From Puia sp963703355 (GTDB lineage Bacteria; Bacteroidota; Bacteroidia; Chitinophagales; Chitinophagaceae), in assembly GCA_963703355.1 (NCBI GenBank), contig OY969813.1, positions 248,001 to 312,000 of the forward strand: DNA of 64,000 bases, given 5' to 3'. The translations under genes were made by a program, and so were the position numbers. Below the pieces are notes generated by a model. The model was not told the origin of the DNA, ran no database searches, and saw nothing but the letters and a program-made list of their open reading frames with translations. Below, piece after piece: positions 16,121 through 25,807 of this stretch. How positions within the stretch are numbered: position 1 is the stretch's first letter; each line of letters begins with the position of its first letter.

Positions 16121-17797
16121 ATGGCTTCATCCATCTTTCGGAGAAAATCTTTAGAGAAAATTATCAGAGATGCAGAAGCGGGGTTGGGAGATGCGCATGA
16201 ACATAAAATGCACAAAGTACTCGGTGTGCGTGATCTCACGTTCATGGGTATCGCAGCCGTCATTGGAGCAGGTATATTTTCCACCATCGGTACCGCTGCA
16301 TTTCACGGAGGGCCGGGTGTTATTTTTCTTTTTTTAATCACCGCCATTACCTGTGGTTTCACTGCTTTATGTTACGCAGAATTCGCATCCCGCGTTCCTG
16401 TTGCCGGCAGCGCCTACACTTATTCTTATGTAAGTTTTGGTGAAGTGATCGCCTGGATCATCGGGTGGGCGCTGATTCTCGAATACGCCATCGGGAATGT
16501 GGTCGTTGCCATTTCCTGGAGCGCTTACTTTAATAATATACTTCGGAATATGGGCATCCATCTGCCCGACTGGCTGTCTATCGGATACCAGACGGCGAAG
16601 ATGACGTACATGAACGCACTGGAAGCTCATAAGCCCCTTACGAATCTCATTTATACGAATGCTCCCGAAATCGCGGGTGTTAAATTTATCATCAATCTGC
16701 CCGCTTTTATAATTGTGGGGCTCATTACGACGCTCGCATATATTGGTATCAATGAAAGTCGCAAGAGCGCCAATTTCATGGTAGGACTGAAACTCGTGGT
16801 GCTCGTTTTCATCGCAGTGCTGGGGTTCTGGCTGATCTTTTCAACAGGAACAACCGGCAACTGGAAACCGTTTCTTCCCGAGGGGATGGGAGGAGTTATG
16901 CAGAGCGTATCTTCTGTATTTTTTGCTTATATAGGTTTCGACGCCATTTCTACTACTGCTGAAGAGTGTAGAAATCCGCAAAAGGACTTGCCCAAAGGCA
17001 TGATCAATTCCCTGTTAATTTGCACCGTTATTTATGTGATCACAGCGCTGGTCATAACAGGACTTGTTAACTATAAAGAATTTGAATTTGTCGCAGATCC
17101 GCTGGCGTATGTTTTTGATAAAATCAATATGCATAAAATTGGATTCATCATTTCCGTAAGCGCGGTTGTTGCATCCACTTCAGTATTGCTGGTTTTTCAA
17201 ATTGGACAGCCAAGAATATGGATGAGTATGAGCCGTGATGGTTTGCTTCCACCAGCATTCGGTAAAATCAGTCCCCGGTTTAAAACACCAGGATTTGCAA
17301 CTATTATATCCGGGTTGTTTGTCGGACTCACTGTATTGGTTGTTGATGATAAACTGATGACCGACCTAACGAGCATCGGCACCCTGTTTGCGTTCGTGCT
17401 CGTATGTGGCGGTGTATTGTATCTGCCGAAATTAATTAAAGTGCCAGGCAAATTCAGCATACCTTATCTGAACGGAAAATTCCTGATTTTTATTTTCTTT
17501 GCGATATTTCTGTTTTTCTCAAGACACAGAATTGGAAATGCATGTTTGAACTTCAGCGCGGAGTCTTATCAGGAAATCTTATTTCTTTTGTTTCTTGTTG
17601 CAGCGTTTATTATTTCGATACTCACTTTCATCCGAAATTATTCTATCATTCCCGTGCTCGGCGTTTTGTTCTGCTTATATCTCATGATTGAAATTCCCGC
17701 AAAAAGCTGGATGGTATTTTTCATCTGGATGGGCATCGGGCTTTCTATTTATATGCTTTATGGAAGAAGGCGGAGTAAGCTTGCCGATCGGCCGTAA
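16121..17797 (+). CDS. Amino-acid permease, APC superfamily (cationic amino-acid transporter-like)
   Basis: 558 residues, inner-membrane secondary transporter. About 12-14 hydrophobic segments. The TM1 signature GIAAVIGAGIFSTIG (43-57) carries the IGAGIF helix break that binds the amino-acid backbone in APC transporters. The segment VSSVFFAYIGFDAISTTAEECRNPQKDLP is characteristic of the eukaryotic-like CAT branch of APC permeases. The cytosolic N-terminus (1-37) is basic. Substrate cannot be fixed from sequence. It stands alone on its strand, converging with the FtsX-type permease genes. Short-unit arrays lie directly before its start and directly after its stop. Confidence 0.92.
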   Translation: MASSIFRRKSLEKIIRDAEAGLGDAHEHKMHKVLGVRDLTFMGIAAVIGAGIFSTIGTAAFHGGPGVIFLFLITAITCGFTALCYAEFASRVPVAGSAYTYSYVSFGEVIAWIIGWALILEYAIGNVVVAISWSAYFNNILRNMGIHLPDWLSIGYQTAKMTYMNALEAHKPLTNLIYTNAPEIAGVKFIINLPAFIIVGLITTLAYIGINESRKSANFMVGLKLVVLVFIAVLGFWLIFSTGTTGNWKPFLPEGMGGVMQSVSSVFFAYIGFDAISTTAEECRNPQKDLPKGMINSLLICTVIYVITALVITGLVNYKEFEFVADPLAYVFDKINMHKIGFIISVSAVVASTSVLLVFQIGQPRIWMSMSRDGLLPPAFGKISPRFKTPGFATIISGLFVGLTVLVVDDKLMTDLTSIGTLFAFVLVCGGVLYLPKLIKVPGKFSIPYLNGKFLIFIFFAIFLFFSRHRIGNACLNFSAESYQEILFLLFLVAAFIISILTFIRNYSIIPVLGVLFCLYLMIEIPAKSWMVFFIWMGIGLSIYMLYGRRRSKLADRP

Positions 17798-17800
17798 ATA

Positions 17801-17930
17801 GATATGGGTAAATAGATATGGGTTATGGGTTATGAGTTATGAGTTATGAGTTATTAGTTATGAATTATTCAGAAAAGCTAATTATTTGGACCCCATAACT
17901 CATATCTCATATCCCATAACCCATAACTCA
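17801..17930. repeat. Inverted pair of 7-bp arrays between convergent genes
   Basis: Left arm (about 17801-17868) is built of TTATGGG/TTATGAG units; right arm (17890-17930) of the complement (CCATAAC/TCATATC). Together they can form a long stem with a loop of about 20 bases, so the RNA from either strand could fold into a terminator-like hairpin. The right arm supplies the TGA stop of the minus-strand permease gene (17928-17930). 17864-17910 is nearly identical to 20423-20469. Confidence 0.85.
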
Positions 17931-20357
17931 TTCCGTTCTCAAACTATCAACGGGGTTACCAAGTGCTGCTTTCACTGCCTGAAAGCCAATGGTCAACAAT
18001 GCAATGCTGAATGAAATAGTTCCTGCGATGGCATATATCCACCAACTGATTTCTACTCTGTAAGCAAAGGATTGCAACCAATGACTCATGATCCATACGG
18101 AAAGTGGAATAGCCAGGACAAAAGCAATCATTACGAGCAACATGAAATCCTTTGACAAGATGGTCACGAGATCGCGAACGGACGCACCCAGTACTTTTCT
18201 GATTCCGATTTCTTTTGTTCGTTGCAATACATTGTAGGCAGACAAAGCAAGAAGCCCCAGGCAGGCAATCGCAATCGCCAGCATGGAAAAGATGCCGAAG
18301 ACGTCGCCGAATCTTTTATTCTCATCATATTGTCTCGCAAAGAATTCATCAAGAAAAAAATATCCAAATGGATCAGACGGATAATAACGTTCCCAGATTT
18401 TCTTCAGTGATGCAATCGTCGTAGAAGCCTGTCGTGGATCCATTTTTATGCTATAATTGTTTCTTGCCCTCGGACTTAACATCAGTATTAACGGAGTAAT
18501 TTCTTTCTGCAGTCCTTCCTGGTGGAAGTCTGCTACCACACCCACAACCTGCATGGTATCGTCGTTCATGGAAATAATCGTTTGCTGCAGGGCTTCCTCA
18601 GGATTCTTATAGCCTAATAATTTTGATGCGTTGGCATTAAGCAGGATTGATTTCCTGTCGGAGGGGTAATCTTTCGAAAAATTTCTTCCTGCCAGCAATT
18701 TCATTTCATAGCCGGGAATGAAATCATAGTCAACCGCCATTTGAAAAATATTTGTTGCACCCAGATTCTTGCCATGCAGAGCTTTCCAGTTTGTGGCCCA
18801 CAGGATTTCCTGTCCCATTACGTTGGAAGAACTGGTCAGATTTTTTACACCAGGCACCGACAGTACTTCATTTTTGAAACTCTGATATAAAACATCGCCT
18901 GCTGAATCCGATGCAGATATCGGTCCATGTAACACGACGGTCTGGTTAATGTTTACTCCCAGATTTTGTTTTCGCATGAATTGTAACTGGCGGTAAATAA
19001 TAATAGTGCCGGAGATCAGCAGTATAGAAGTTGCGAATTGTCCGACAATTAGTCCCTTTCTCAGCCATTGGCCCTTTCCGGAATTTTTAAACAAACCCTT
19101 GAGCACGGTAACCGGATTAAATCCGGACAATACAAAGGCCGGATATATTCCGGATACAAAACTACCTGCGAAGAATAAACTTCCAAATGCAAGAATATAG
19201 GATAGCGGCATTTCAAAAAGGTTACCCAATGGTTTTGCAGTTAGCTGACCAAAGGGTTTCATAAGTATGAAGGAAATGATCATGGCTAATAGGAGGGCCA
19301 GGAGATTGATCATAAAACCTTCTACCATAAATTGTGCGATAAGATTTCTGCGAACCGCCCCCAGTAATTTTCTTACTCCAACTTCACGTGCTCTTTCCAG
19401 CGAGCGCGCCGTTGCCATATTGATATAATTTACCCAGGCTATTCCGAGTATGATAAAACCAATCAGGTACAAAAAAGCGACCGACTTTCCGTCACCGGAT
19501 GGTTCTGCTTCTTCTGTATAATGAGAATACAAATGGATATCCTGCAATGGCATCAGCTGGAAAACAGAGTGATCATGGTTGGCAAGATTTTCAGAAAGAT
19601 TGTTCACGTGTCTATCTGCAAATGCAGGAAGCGCGGCCTGTAATTTATGCGGATCAGCACCCGGTTTTAGTCTGATATAGGTGTAGAAGTCTGTCCAGAA
19701 CCAGCTGTTCTCTGCGTCATTTCCGGTTCTTTTAGCAAAACTTTTATAAGAAACCAGGGCCGAGAATTTGATATGGGAATTGCCAGGGTAGTTCTTAAAT
19801 ACGCCCGTCACCTGCAATGGTGCATCATATCCATTTTGTTTCCAGTTTAATATCTTGCCGAGTGCTTCAGTGCTGTTGAAATATTTCTGTGCAAGATCTT
19901 CGGAGATAACAATTTTTTCAGGTCCCTCTAAAGCAGACTTCGCATCGCCCTCCAGCAATTGAACGTTGAACATATTCAGAAATGCGGGCTCAGCAAAAAA
20001 TATTTTATCCTCGCTAAACCGAACGTTGTTCTTTTCATTGGAAAGCAAAATGTGCGTTTTAAAAAATCGGGTAGCTTCTTCGATCTCCGGAAAATCCTTT
20101 TTTAACGCAGGTGCGAGTGCAGCATAGTTAGATGCATCCAGCACGGCAATTTTTCCATTCTGGTAATCGTCGAGCTGAACTCTGTAAATCTGACTGGCTT
20201 TTGGTTGGAAGCTATCATAACTTCTTTCGAAAGCCACGTATTTAAAAATCAGCAGGCAACTTGTCATGCCCAGGGTCAGGCCGAATATATTCAATACGGC
20301 ATATCCTTTCCGTTTGGAAAGATTGCGAAAGGCGGTTTTAAAAAAGAGTTGCAGCAT
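17928..20357 (-). CDS. FtsX/MacB-type ABC transporter permease (paralogue 1 of 3)
   Basis: 809 residues. Architecture: an N-terminal membrane helix (GYAVLNIFGLTLGMTSCLLIF, about 17-37), a periplasmic MacB-like core, an FtsX-domain three-helix block beginning near residue 290 (SVAFLYLIGFIILGIAWVNYI), a second hydrophobic segment and periplasmic core, and a final FtsX block ending in NPVDSLRTE. The motif ERAREVGVRKLLGA is the coupling-helix region for the ATPase. No ATPase gene is adjacent. Such large Bacteroidota permeases usually work in tripartite-like efflux or envelope lipid/protein handling. The stop codon lies inside a 7-bp array. It is the third gene in transcription order of the minus-strand trio. 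Confidence 0.9.
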   Translation of the reverse strand: MLQLFFKTAFRNLSKRKGYAVLNIFGLTLGMTSCLLIFKYVAFERSYDSFQPKASQIYRVQLDDYQNGKIAVLDASNYAALAPALKKDFPEIEEATRFFKTHILLSNEKNNVRFSEDKIFFAEPAFLNMFNVQLLEGDAKSALEGPEKIVISEDLAQKYFNSTEALGKILNWKQNGYDAPLQVTGVFKNYPGNSHIKFSALVSYKSFAKRTGNDAENSWFWTDFYTYIRLKPGADPHKLQAALPAFADRHVNNLSENLANHDHSVFQLMPLQDIHLYSHYTEEAEPSGDGKSVAFLYLIGFIILGIAWVNYINMATARSLERAREVGVRKLLGAVRRNLIAQFMVEGFMINLLALLLAMIISFILMKPFGQLTAKPLGNLFEMPLSYILAFGSLFFAGSFVSGIYPAFVLSGFNPVTVLKGLFKNSGKGQWLRKGLIVGQFATSILLISGTIIIYRQLQFMRKQNLGVNINQTVVLHGPISASDSAGDVLYQSFKNEVLSVPGVKNLTSSSNVMGQEILWATNWKALHGKNLGATNIFQMAVDYDFIPGYEMKLLAGRNFSKDYPSDRKSILLNANASKLLGYKNPEEALQQTIISMNDDTMQVVGVVADFHQEGLQKEITPLILMLSPRARNNYSIKMDPRQASTTIASLKKIWERYYPSDPFGYFFLDEFFARQYDENKRFGDVFGIFSMLAIAIACLGLLALSAYNVLQRTKEIGIRKVLGASVRDLVTILSKDFMLLVMIAFVLAIPLSVWIMSHWLQSFAYRVEISWWIYAIAGTISFSIALLTIGFQAVKAALGNPVDSLRTE

Positions 20358-20367
20358 TATTAAAAAT

Positions 20368-20480
20368 GTATGGGTTATAGGTTATAGGTTATGGGTTATG
20401 AGATATAAGTGATTAGTCATGCATTATTCAGAAAAGCTAATTGTTTGGATCCCATAACTCATATCTCATAACCCATAACC
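20368..20480. repeat. Inverted pair of 7-bp arrays between permease paralogues 1 and 2
   Basis: Left arm of TATGGGT/TATAGGT units (about 20368-20405) and right arm CCCATAACTC... (20450-20480). It contains a 47-bp stretch (20423-20469) matching 17864-17910 with two differences, so these two loci share an ancestral copy. The right arm ends at the base before the TAG stop of paralogue 2 (20481). Confidence 0.85.
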
Positions 20481-22880
20481 CTATTCTGTTCTTAAGCTTT
20501 TAACGGGATTGGCAGATGCCGCTTTCATCGCGAGCACACTAACAGTAATCAATGCAATGGCGAGCGCGGCTACACCGGACACAACAAAAACCCACCAGCT
20601 CATATTGAGTCTGTACGCATAATCTTCCATCCATTTGTTTACGGAGTAGTATGCCAGTGGCCAGGCGATGGCATTCGCTATCAATACCAGCTTGATAAAA
20701 TGTTTGGATAATAATCCGACAATATTTGACATGGAAGCGCCCAGCACTTTGCGAACACCTATTTCTTTGATCCTTCTTTCCGCAGAATAAGATGCGAGTC
20801 CGAATAATCCGAGACATGAAATCAATATCGCCAGAAAAGCCAATACACCTACCATCTGCGTGATCTGTGCATCCGTGCGATACACTTCTTTAAAATGATC
20901 GTCGAGCAACTGGTATTGTAATGGATGTCCCGGGAAGTTCTGTTGCCAGAGTTTTTGAATTAACGCAATTACCTGACTGGCCTTATCACCATTTACTTTT
21001 ACAGACAGTGTACCGAACCCATAGTCTTTTTCATTAAAGAGAAATATGGTTTCAATTTTATAATGAAGGGAATTAAAATTAAAATCTTTGGCAATGCCTA
21101 CAATTCTTCCGGATGAATCAAACCCAAATTCCTTACCTACTAATGTCGAAATATCGGCATTGGGTTTATCCTTCAAAAGTTCATGCGCCAGTTTTTCATT
21201 TAAAATAAACTCTTTGCCATTGGCTTGTTTATCATGAGAGAAATCCCGTCCATAGGCAAGTTTCATTTTATACACTTTCATGTAATCGGGATCAACCATC
21301 AATATCGTGCTGGATATCTGCTGTAATGGCCCGTCGCCTTTAAATTGCACGCCCGTCTGATCCAGATGTCCTCCTAACTGATCGCGACAGGCCGTAACGC
21401 CCGCCACCAGCGGACTGGCCGACAATTCCGTTTTCAGCAGATCATATTTAGGATACGTAATATCATCCAGCGATACAGTGATCATATTATCCCTCACGAA
21501 TCCCGGATCCTTTCCCTGCATGTAATTCAGCTGACGGAAAACGAATATGGTGGAGATGATGAGAAAAATAGCACTCACAAATTGACCGACTACCAGCACG
21601 TTTCTGAAATTTGCTTTTTTGTTCGAAGAAATAACTCCGCCTTTTAACACCTTGGACGGTTGGAAGGACGAAAGATAAATCGCGGGATAAATTCCGGATA
21701 CGATACCAACTATAATTGACCCGATTACAATAGAAATAATAATTACCGGATGTCCAGGAAATATGGGTCTGAGATTTCTCTGACTCAGATTTTCGATATA
21801 GGGAAGAACGAGAAATACCAATAGGGTTGCCAGTACCAGTGCAATCAAAGACAGCATAATGGTTTCTCCGATAAACTGAAGTCCCAATTGAAAACGCTGC
21901 GCGCCAATTGATTTCCGTATCCCCACTTCCTTGGCTCTTTCAGTTGACCGGGCCGTAGCCAGGTTCATGAAATTGATACAGGCAATAGTTAATACGATCA
22001 ACGCGATGATCATAAAAATATTCGTATAGTTTTTATCAAATTTCTGGTAGTTGATATAGTCCAAACCGATATCCGCGGCATTGGAATGAACATCTTTTAA
22101 AGGAAGAAGAAACAATTGATAGAATTTCCAGTTCCCTCCTTTATCCATATGTTTTTTCAAATATGCCGGAAACTTTTTTGTCATTGCCTCCTGACTTGTT
22201 CCCGGTGCTAGCTCCAGATAAGTATTCAACCAGTTGCCGCCCCAGTTATTCATCCAGTCTGGTTTGTAAATTGTATTGAAGGAAAACAGCGCTTCAAATT
22301 GAAACTGGGAATTGTCGGGAATATCTTTCAAAACACCTGTAACGGTAAATGTCGAAGTATCACCGGCGTAGTGATTGATCGTTTTCCCGATCGGGTCTGC
22401 ATCACCAAATAATTTTTTGGCTCCCGATTCGGTGAGTACGGCACTGTTGGGTCTTAATAGTGCGGTTGCGCGATCACCTTTAAGCAAAGGAAAATCGAAG
22501 ATGGACAGAAAAGTTGTATCAACAAAATAGGTGTGCTTATAATAAATTCTTTTGTCGCCATAAGTCATTTGATAGTCATCGTTCCAGTTCACTCTTGTAA
22601 ACCTGAGAACCTCAGGGAAATCTTCTTTTAAGGTGGGCCCCATGGGAAACATGGAAAGCGCTACTTTTTGTGGAGCGAGCATGCCCGGATAGGTCTGCAC
22701 TTCGTTCAGACGATAGATGTTTTTGGTATGCATCTGGTCAAAACTTCTTTCGTAAAATACAAACAGTGCAATAACAACGCAGGCCGCCATTCCAATCGCC
22801 AGCCCCACGATATTGATGGATGTATAGAGCTTGTGTTTACTCAGATTGCGCCAGGCGGTGGTGAGATAGTTTTTTAACAT
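20481..22880 (-). CDS. FtsX/MacB-type ABC transporter permease (paralogue 2 of 3)
   Basis: 799 residues, the same layout as its neighbours: an N-terminal membrane segment (LYTSINIVGLAIGMAACVVIALFVFY, about 18-43), a MacB-like periplasmic core, an FtsX block starting IFMIIALIVLTIACINFMNLATARSTERAKEVGIRKSIGA, a second core, and a C-terminal FtsX block with AERRIKEIGVRKVLGASM and the ending NPVKSLRTE. The two EVG/EIG-VRK motifs are the expected contacts with a MacB-type ATPase encoded elsewhere. It is separated from each neighbour by about 120-170 bp filled with inverted arrays, so it may be transcribed as part of one message or from separate promoters. Confidence 0.9.
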   Translation of the reverse strand: MLKNYLTTAWRNLSKHKLYTSINIVGLAIGMAACVVIALFVFYERSFDQMHTKNIYRLNEVQTYPGMLAPQKVALSMFPMGPTLKEDFPEVLRFTRVNWNDDYQMTYGDKRIYYKHTYFVDTTFLSIFDFPLLKGDRATALLRPNSAVLTESGAKKLFGDADPIGKTINHYAGDTSTFTVTGVLKDIPDNSQFQFEALFSFNTIYKPDWMNNWGGNWLNTYLELAPGTSQEAMTKKFPAYLKKHMDKGGNWKFYQLFLLPLKDVHSNAADIGLDYINYQKFDKNYTNIFMIIALIVLTIACINFMNLATARSTERAKEVGIRKSIGAQRFQLGLQFIGETIMLSLIALVLATLLVFLVLPYIENLSQRNLRPIFPGHPVIIISIVIGSIIVGIVSGIYPAIYLSSFQPSKVLKGGVISSNKKANFRNVLVVGQFVSAIFLIISTIFVFRQLNYMQGKDPGFVRDNMITVSLDDITYPKYDLLKTELSASPLVAGVTACRDQLGGHLDQTGVQFKGDGPLQQISSTILMVDPDYMKVYKMKLAYGRDFSHDKQANGKEFILNEKLAHELLKDKPNADISTLVGKEFGFDSSGRIVGIAKDFNFNSLHYKIETIFLFNEKDYGFGTLSVKVNGDKASQVIALIQKLWQQNFPGHPLQYQLLDDHFKEVYRTDAQITQMVGVLAFLAILISCLGLFGLASYSAERRIKEIGVRKVLGASMSNIVGLLSKHFIKLVLIANAIAWPLAYYSVNKWMEDYAYRLNMSWWVFVVSGVAALAIALITVSVLAMKAASANPVKSLRTE

Positions 22881-22908
22881 TCTTTATTATTTTTAGAAAC
22901 CTTATTTA

Positions 22909-23050
22909 GTATAAGAGTATAAGAGTATAAGAGTATAGGAGTGTGGGCGCATGCACGTAAAAACTTCGTAAGTGTGATATTTATAAACTTCATAACTTAA
23001 AGACTTCGTTCCTTCACTCTTATATTCCTATACTCTTATACTCTTATACT
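22909..23050. repeat. Inverted pair of 8-bp arrays between permease paralogues 2 and 3
   Basis: Left arm TATAAGAG units (22909-22942), right arm CTCTTATA units (about 23014-23050), spacer about 70 bp. The TAG stop of paralogue 3 (23049-23051) starts inside the right arm. The unit is 8 bp here, against 7 bp at the other permease boundary, although the genes are paralogous. Confidence 0.85.
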
Positions 23051-25424
23051 ACTCAGTTCTCAGACTCGTGACCGGATTCGATAACGCTGCCCGAATACAT
23101 TGATAACTTACCGTCAACAACGTGATCACTACAGCACCCATTCCTGCAGCTACAAAAATCCAAAGTGAAAGCGGTGTTCGATATTCAAATTGCAACAACC
23201 ACTGATGCATGAAATAATAAGCAGCGGGAATTGCGATACAAAGCGAAATCAATACGAGTACTATGAAGTCCCGCGACAATAATTTCCACAGATTTAATAC
23301 CGATGCGCCCAGTACTTTGCGCACGCCAATTTCCTTTGTCCTCTGTATCGCCATAAATGAAGCGAGACCAAATAAACCGAGACAGGAAATGATGATTGTT
23401 AATCCTGCAAAAAGCGCAGCGAGTGTGGCAGTGCGTTTGGTGTCTTCAAATTTGCGTGCATATTGTTCATTCAGAAAATGATATTCAAACGGATATTCAG
23501 GATTGTATTTTCTGATGATTTGTTCCATTTTTTGCATGTCGGCCGGTATATTACTTCCTGCAACCAGTTTTACGTTGATAACATTCAAGCCGGTATTTGC
23601 AGCTGCCCCTTCAATAGCCATAGGATTAACAGGAAAGAAAGGCGATCTCAAAATAAAATCCTTGATTACGCCGATAACATGATAGGCTTTACCGTCGTCC
23701 TTGATAACTTGTCCGATGGGATTTTTGAACCCCATTGTTTTCACCGCACTTTCATTTAAAAGAGCAGCGGTAGAATCTGTAGGATATTTCGAAAGATCCA
23801 TATCCCTTCCTTCTACAATTTTCAATCCGGCAGTTTTAACGAGATTTTCATCTGTACTGAATCTGTCGAAATCTGTTTTATCGTAAGGCGATTTTCCCTG
23901 CCATAGTATGTCCCATGTATCACTCCAAACCTCGGTCAGGGGCCAACTCGTTCTGTTCACTTCGGTGGCGATCCCGGATTGAAGGAGTTCTTCCTTTACC
24001 ATTTTATAATTTTTATTCAGGGTGCCTGTAGTAAAATGATAAACAAGCTGACTGCGATCATAACCAGTTTCCCTGTTCTGTGCAAAACGAATCTGCTGAA
24101 CAACGGCGAACGTGCCGATAATCAAAATAATAGCAAAACTGAATTGCAGGATTACCAGTACTCTGCGCGGAGTAACCAATGACTGGGAATTTTTAAACTT
24201 GCCCTTGAGTACAGAGACCGGTTTGAACGAAGAGAGGAAAAAAGCAGGGTAACTTCCCGCAAGCAATCCCGTTACAACAATAAATAAAAAGGCATATAAC
24301 CAGAATTGGGGATTCAAATAGGGGAGCGAAAGATTTTTACCAAGGAGCAGATCAAATGAAGGAAGGAAAACCTGCGCCAGTATGAGTCCCAGAACACCGG
24401 AAATAATCGCAATGAACATGGATTCACCCAGAAATTGTATAACCAGGGAGGATTTATAAGCGCCGGATACTTTCCGTATGCCTACTTCTTTGGCTCTTTT
24501 TTCACTCCTGGCCGTACTCAGATTCATAAAATTGATACAGGCAATCAGCAGAATAAAAGCTGCGATCACAATAAACAACCTCACTGTGTCAATCTCTCCG
24601 CCGGTAGCCACACCGTTTTCAAATCTTGAATACAAATGCAGTTTATCCAACGGATAAAGAAAAACCTGTTCTTTAACCAGACCCTTGGAATTTGTTCTGC
24701 TGATATTTTTTATTTTTTCGTTAAATGCTGCGAGATTAACCTGGGGTTTCAGCAGCACATAGGTGTTGACGGAATTGTTATCCCAGAAATTATCATCAAA
24801 ATTTAATTTCTTCATGATGTCCCATGAAAGCAGGTATTCAAAACTAAAACTGGTATTCGTGGGCAGATCGTTAAGTATACCTGTAACGGTAAAGTTGTTA
24901 CTGTCAATTCTAATTTGTTTGTTCATCGCGTCTTCATTTCCAAACATCTTCTTTGCCATCTTTTCTGTGAGAACAATCGAATAGACATTATTCAATGCTG
25001 TTTCGGGACTGCCTGTTTTAAAGGTAAAGCTGAACATTTTTAGAAAGCCGGGATCAACGATCAGGTATTCGCTGGAAAACTTTTTCTCGCCAGCGATCGT
25101 TACAAACCAGCCGCCGACTGTTCTGGTCACGTCGTCGACTTCCGGATAATCTTTTTTTAATGTGGGAGCAAGAATTTTCGGTGTGCTGTTCCAGCATTGC
25201 ATTTTTCCGTCGAATTCTCCGCGATTCCAGGCCTCAGCAATACGATCCCTGTTAACATGAAACCGATCATAACTGATTTCATTCTGCACCCAGAGAAGAA
25301 TCAGCACGGCACTCGCCATGCCGATGGCAAGTCCGCTGATATTTATAAAAGAAAAGGCCTTATTCTTCTTCAGATTGCGCCAGGCGATTTTGAAATAGTT
25401 TTTAATCATAATCGAAGGATCCAA
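23049..25424 (-). CDS. FtsX/MacB-type ABC transporter permease (paralogue 3 of 3)
   Basis: 791 residues. An N-terminal helix (FSFINISGLAIGMASAVLILLWV), a periplasmic core, an FtsX block (VRLFIVIAAFILLIACINFMNLSTARSEKRAKEVGIRKVSGA), a second core and a C-terminal FtsX block with QRTKEIGVRKVLGAS and the ending NPVTSLRTE. It is the first gene of the minus-strand trio, with its start facing the divergent Smr gene across an array-filled promoter region. Two start codons are possible: ATG as given, or the ATG six codons in (MIKNYFKIAWRNLKKN), which matches the N-termini of its paralogues better and is my preferred start. Confidence 0.9.
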   Translation of the reverse strand: MDPSIMIKNYFKIAWRNLKKNKAFSFINISGLAIGMASAVLILLWVQNEISYDRFHVNRDRIAEAWNRGEFDGKMQCWNSTPKILAPTLKKDYPEVDDVTRTVGGWFVTIAGEKKFSSEYLIVDPGFLKMFSFTFKTGSPETALNNVYSIVLTEKMAKKMFGNEDAMNKQIRIDSNNFTVTGILNDLPTNTSFSFEYLLSWDIMKKLNFDDNFWDNNSVNTYVLLKPQVNLAAFNEKIKNISRTNSKGLVKEQVFLYPLDKLHLYSRFENGVATGGEIDTVRLFIVIAAFILLIACINFMNLSTARSEKRAKEVGIRKVSGAYKSSLVIQFLGESMFIAIISGVLGLILAQVFLPSFDLLLGKNLSLPYLNPQFWLYAFLFIVVTGLLAGSYPAFFLSSFKPVSVLKGKFKNSQSLVTPRRVLVILQFSFAIILIIGTFAVVQQIRFAQNRETGYDRSQLVYHFTTGTLNKNYKMVKEELLQSGIATEVNRTSWPLTEVWSDTWDILWQGKSPYDKTDFDRFSTDENLVKTAGLKIVEGRDMDLSKYPTDSTAALLNESAVKTMGFKNPIGQVIKDDGKAYHVIGVIKDFILRSPFFPVNPMAIEGAAANTGLNVINVKLVAGSNIPADMQKMEQIIRKYNPEYPFEYHFLNEQYARKFEDTKRTATLAALFAGLTIIISCLGLFGLASFMAIQRTKEIGVRKVLGASVLNLWKLLSRDFIVLVLISLCIAIPAAYYFMHQWLLQFEYRTPLSLWIFVAAGMGAVVITLLTVSYQCIRAALSNPVTSLRTE

Positions 25425-25561
25425 TAGTTAAATAACAGGTTCCAGAAACACAGCCAATAGCTGCCAATCCGATGCCGAATTCCTAAATCATTATGAATCA
25501 TAAATTTATACCCCAACACTGGGAAATTCGTGTTCGTAATTGATACATTACTGTCCGCAGA

Positions 25562-25666
25562 ATCCTAAAGCCCAATGCCTAAAGGAGAAAGCCTAAAGCC
25601 TAAGGCTGAAGGCGTAACGCTGAACGCTTAACGTTTAAGGCTGAACGCTGAACGCTGAACGATGAA
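25562..25666. repeat. 15-unit 7-bp array (left arm)
   Basis: Fifteen 7-bp units in register, beginning ATCCTAA, AGCCCAA, TGCCTAA and ending CGCTGAA, CGCTGAA, CGATGAA. It is the same NGCNNAA consensus as the dapA array. Confidence 0.9.
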
Positions 25667-25731
25667 CGTATTCTTCAGTAAACTATATTAATTTCGCGTC
25701 TGTTCTATAATTTATTGGTATAACAAGCACG

Positions 25732-25801
25732 CTCAGCGTTCAGCGTTACGCGTTACGCGTTAAGCGTTCAGCGTTCAGCGTTAAGCTTCACGCTTTAAGC
25801 G
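25732..25801. repeat. 10-unit 7-bp array (right arm, inverted)
   Basis: Ten 7-bp units CTCAGCG, TTCAGCG, TTACGCG, TTACGCG, TTAAGCG, TTCAGCG and so on, the reverse complement of the left-arm consensus. Confidence 0.9.
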
Positions 25802-25807
25802 TAAAAG

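Larger units (their letters stand above)
25425..25807. other. Divergent intergenic region filled by two inverted 7-bp arrays
   Basis: 383 bp between the FtsX-type permease (minus) and the Smr-domain gene (plus), without a gene. The left arm is 25562-25666, 15 units of NGCNNAA type. The right arm is 25732-25801, 10 units of the complementary type (TTCAGCG, TTACGCG, TTAAGCG). The 65-bp spacer is AT-rich (TATTAATTTCG, TTCTATAATTTATTGG) and probably holds promoter elements. The right arm ends 6 bp before the ATG of the Smr gene. 25425-25561 shows nothing else I recognise. Confidence 0.75.
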
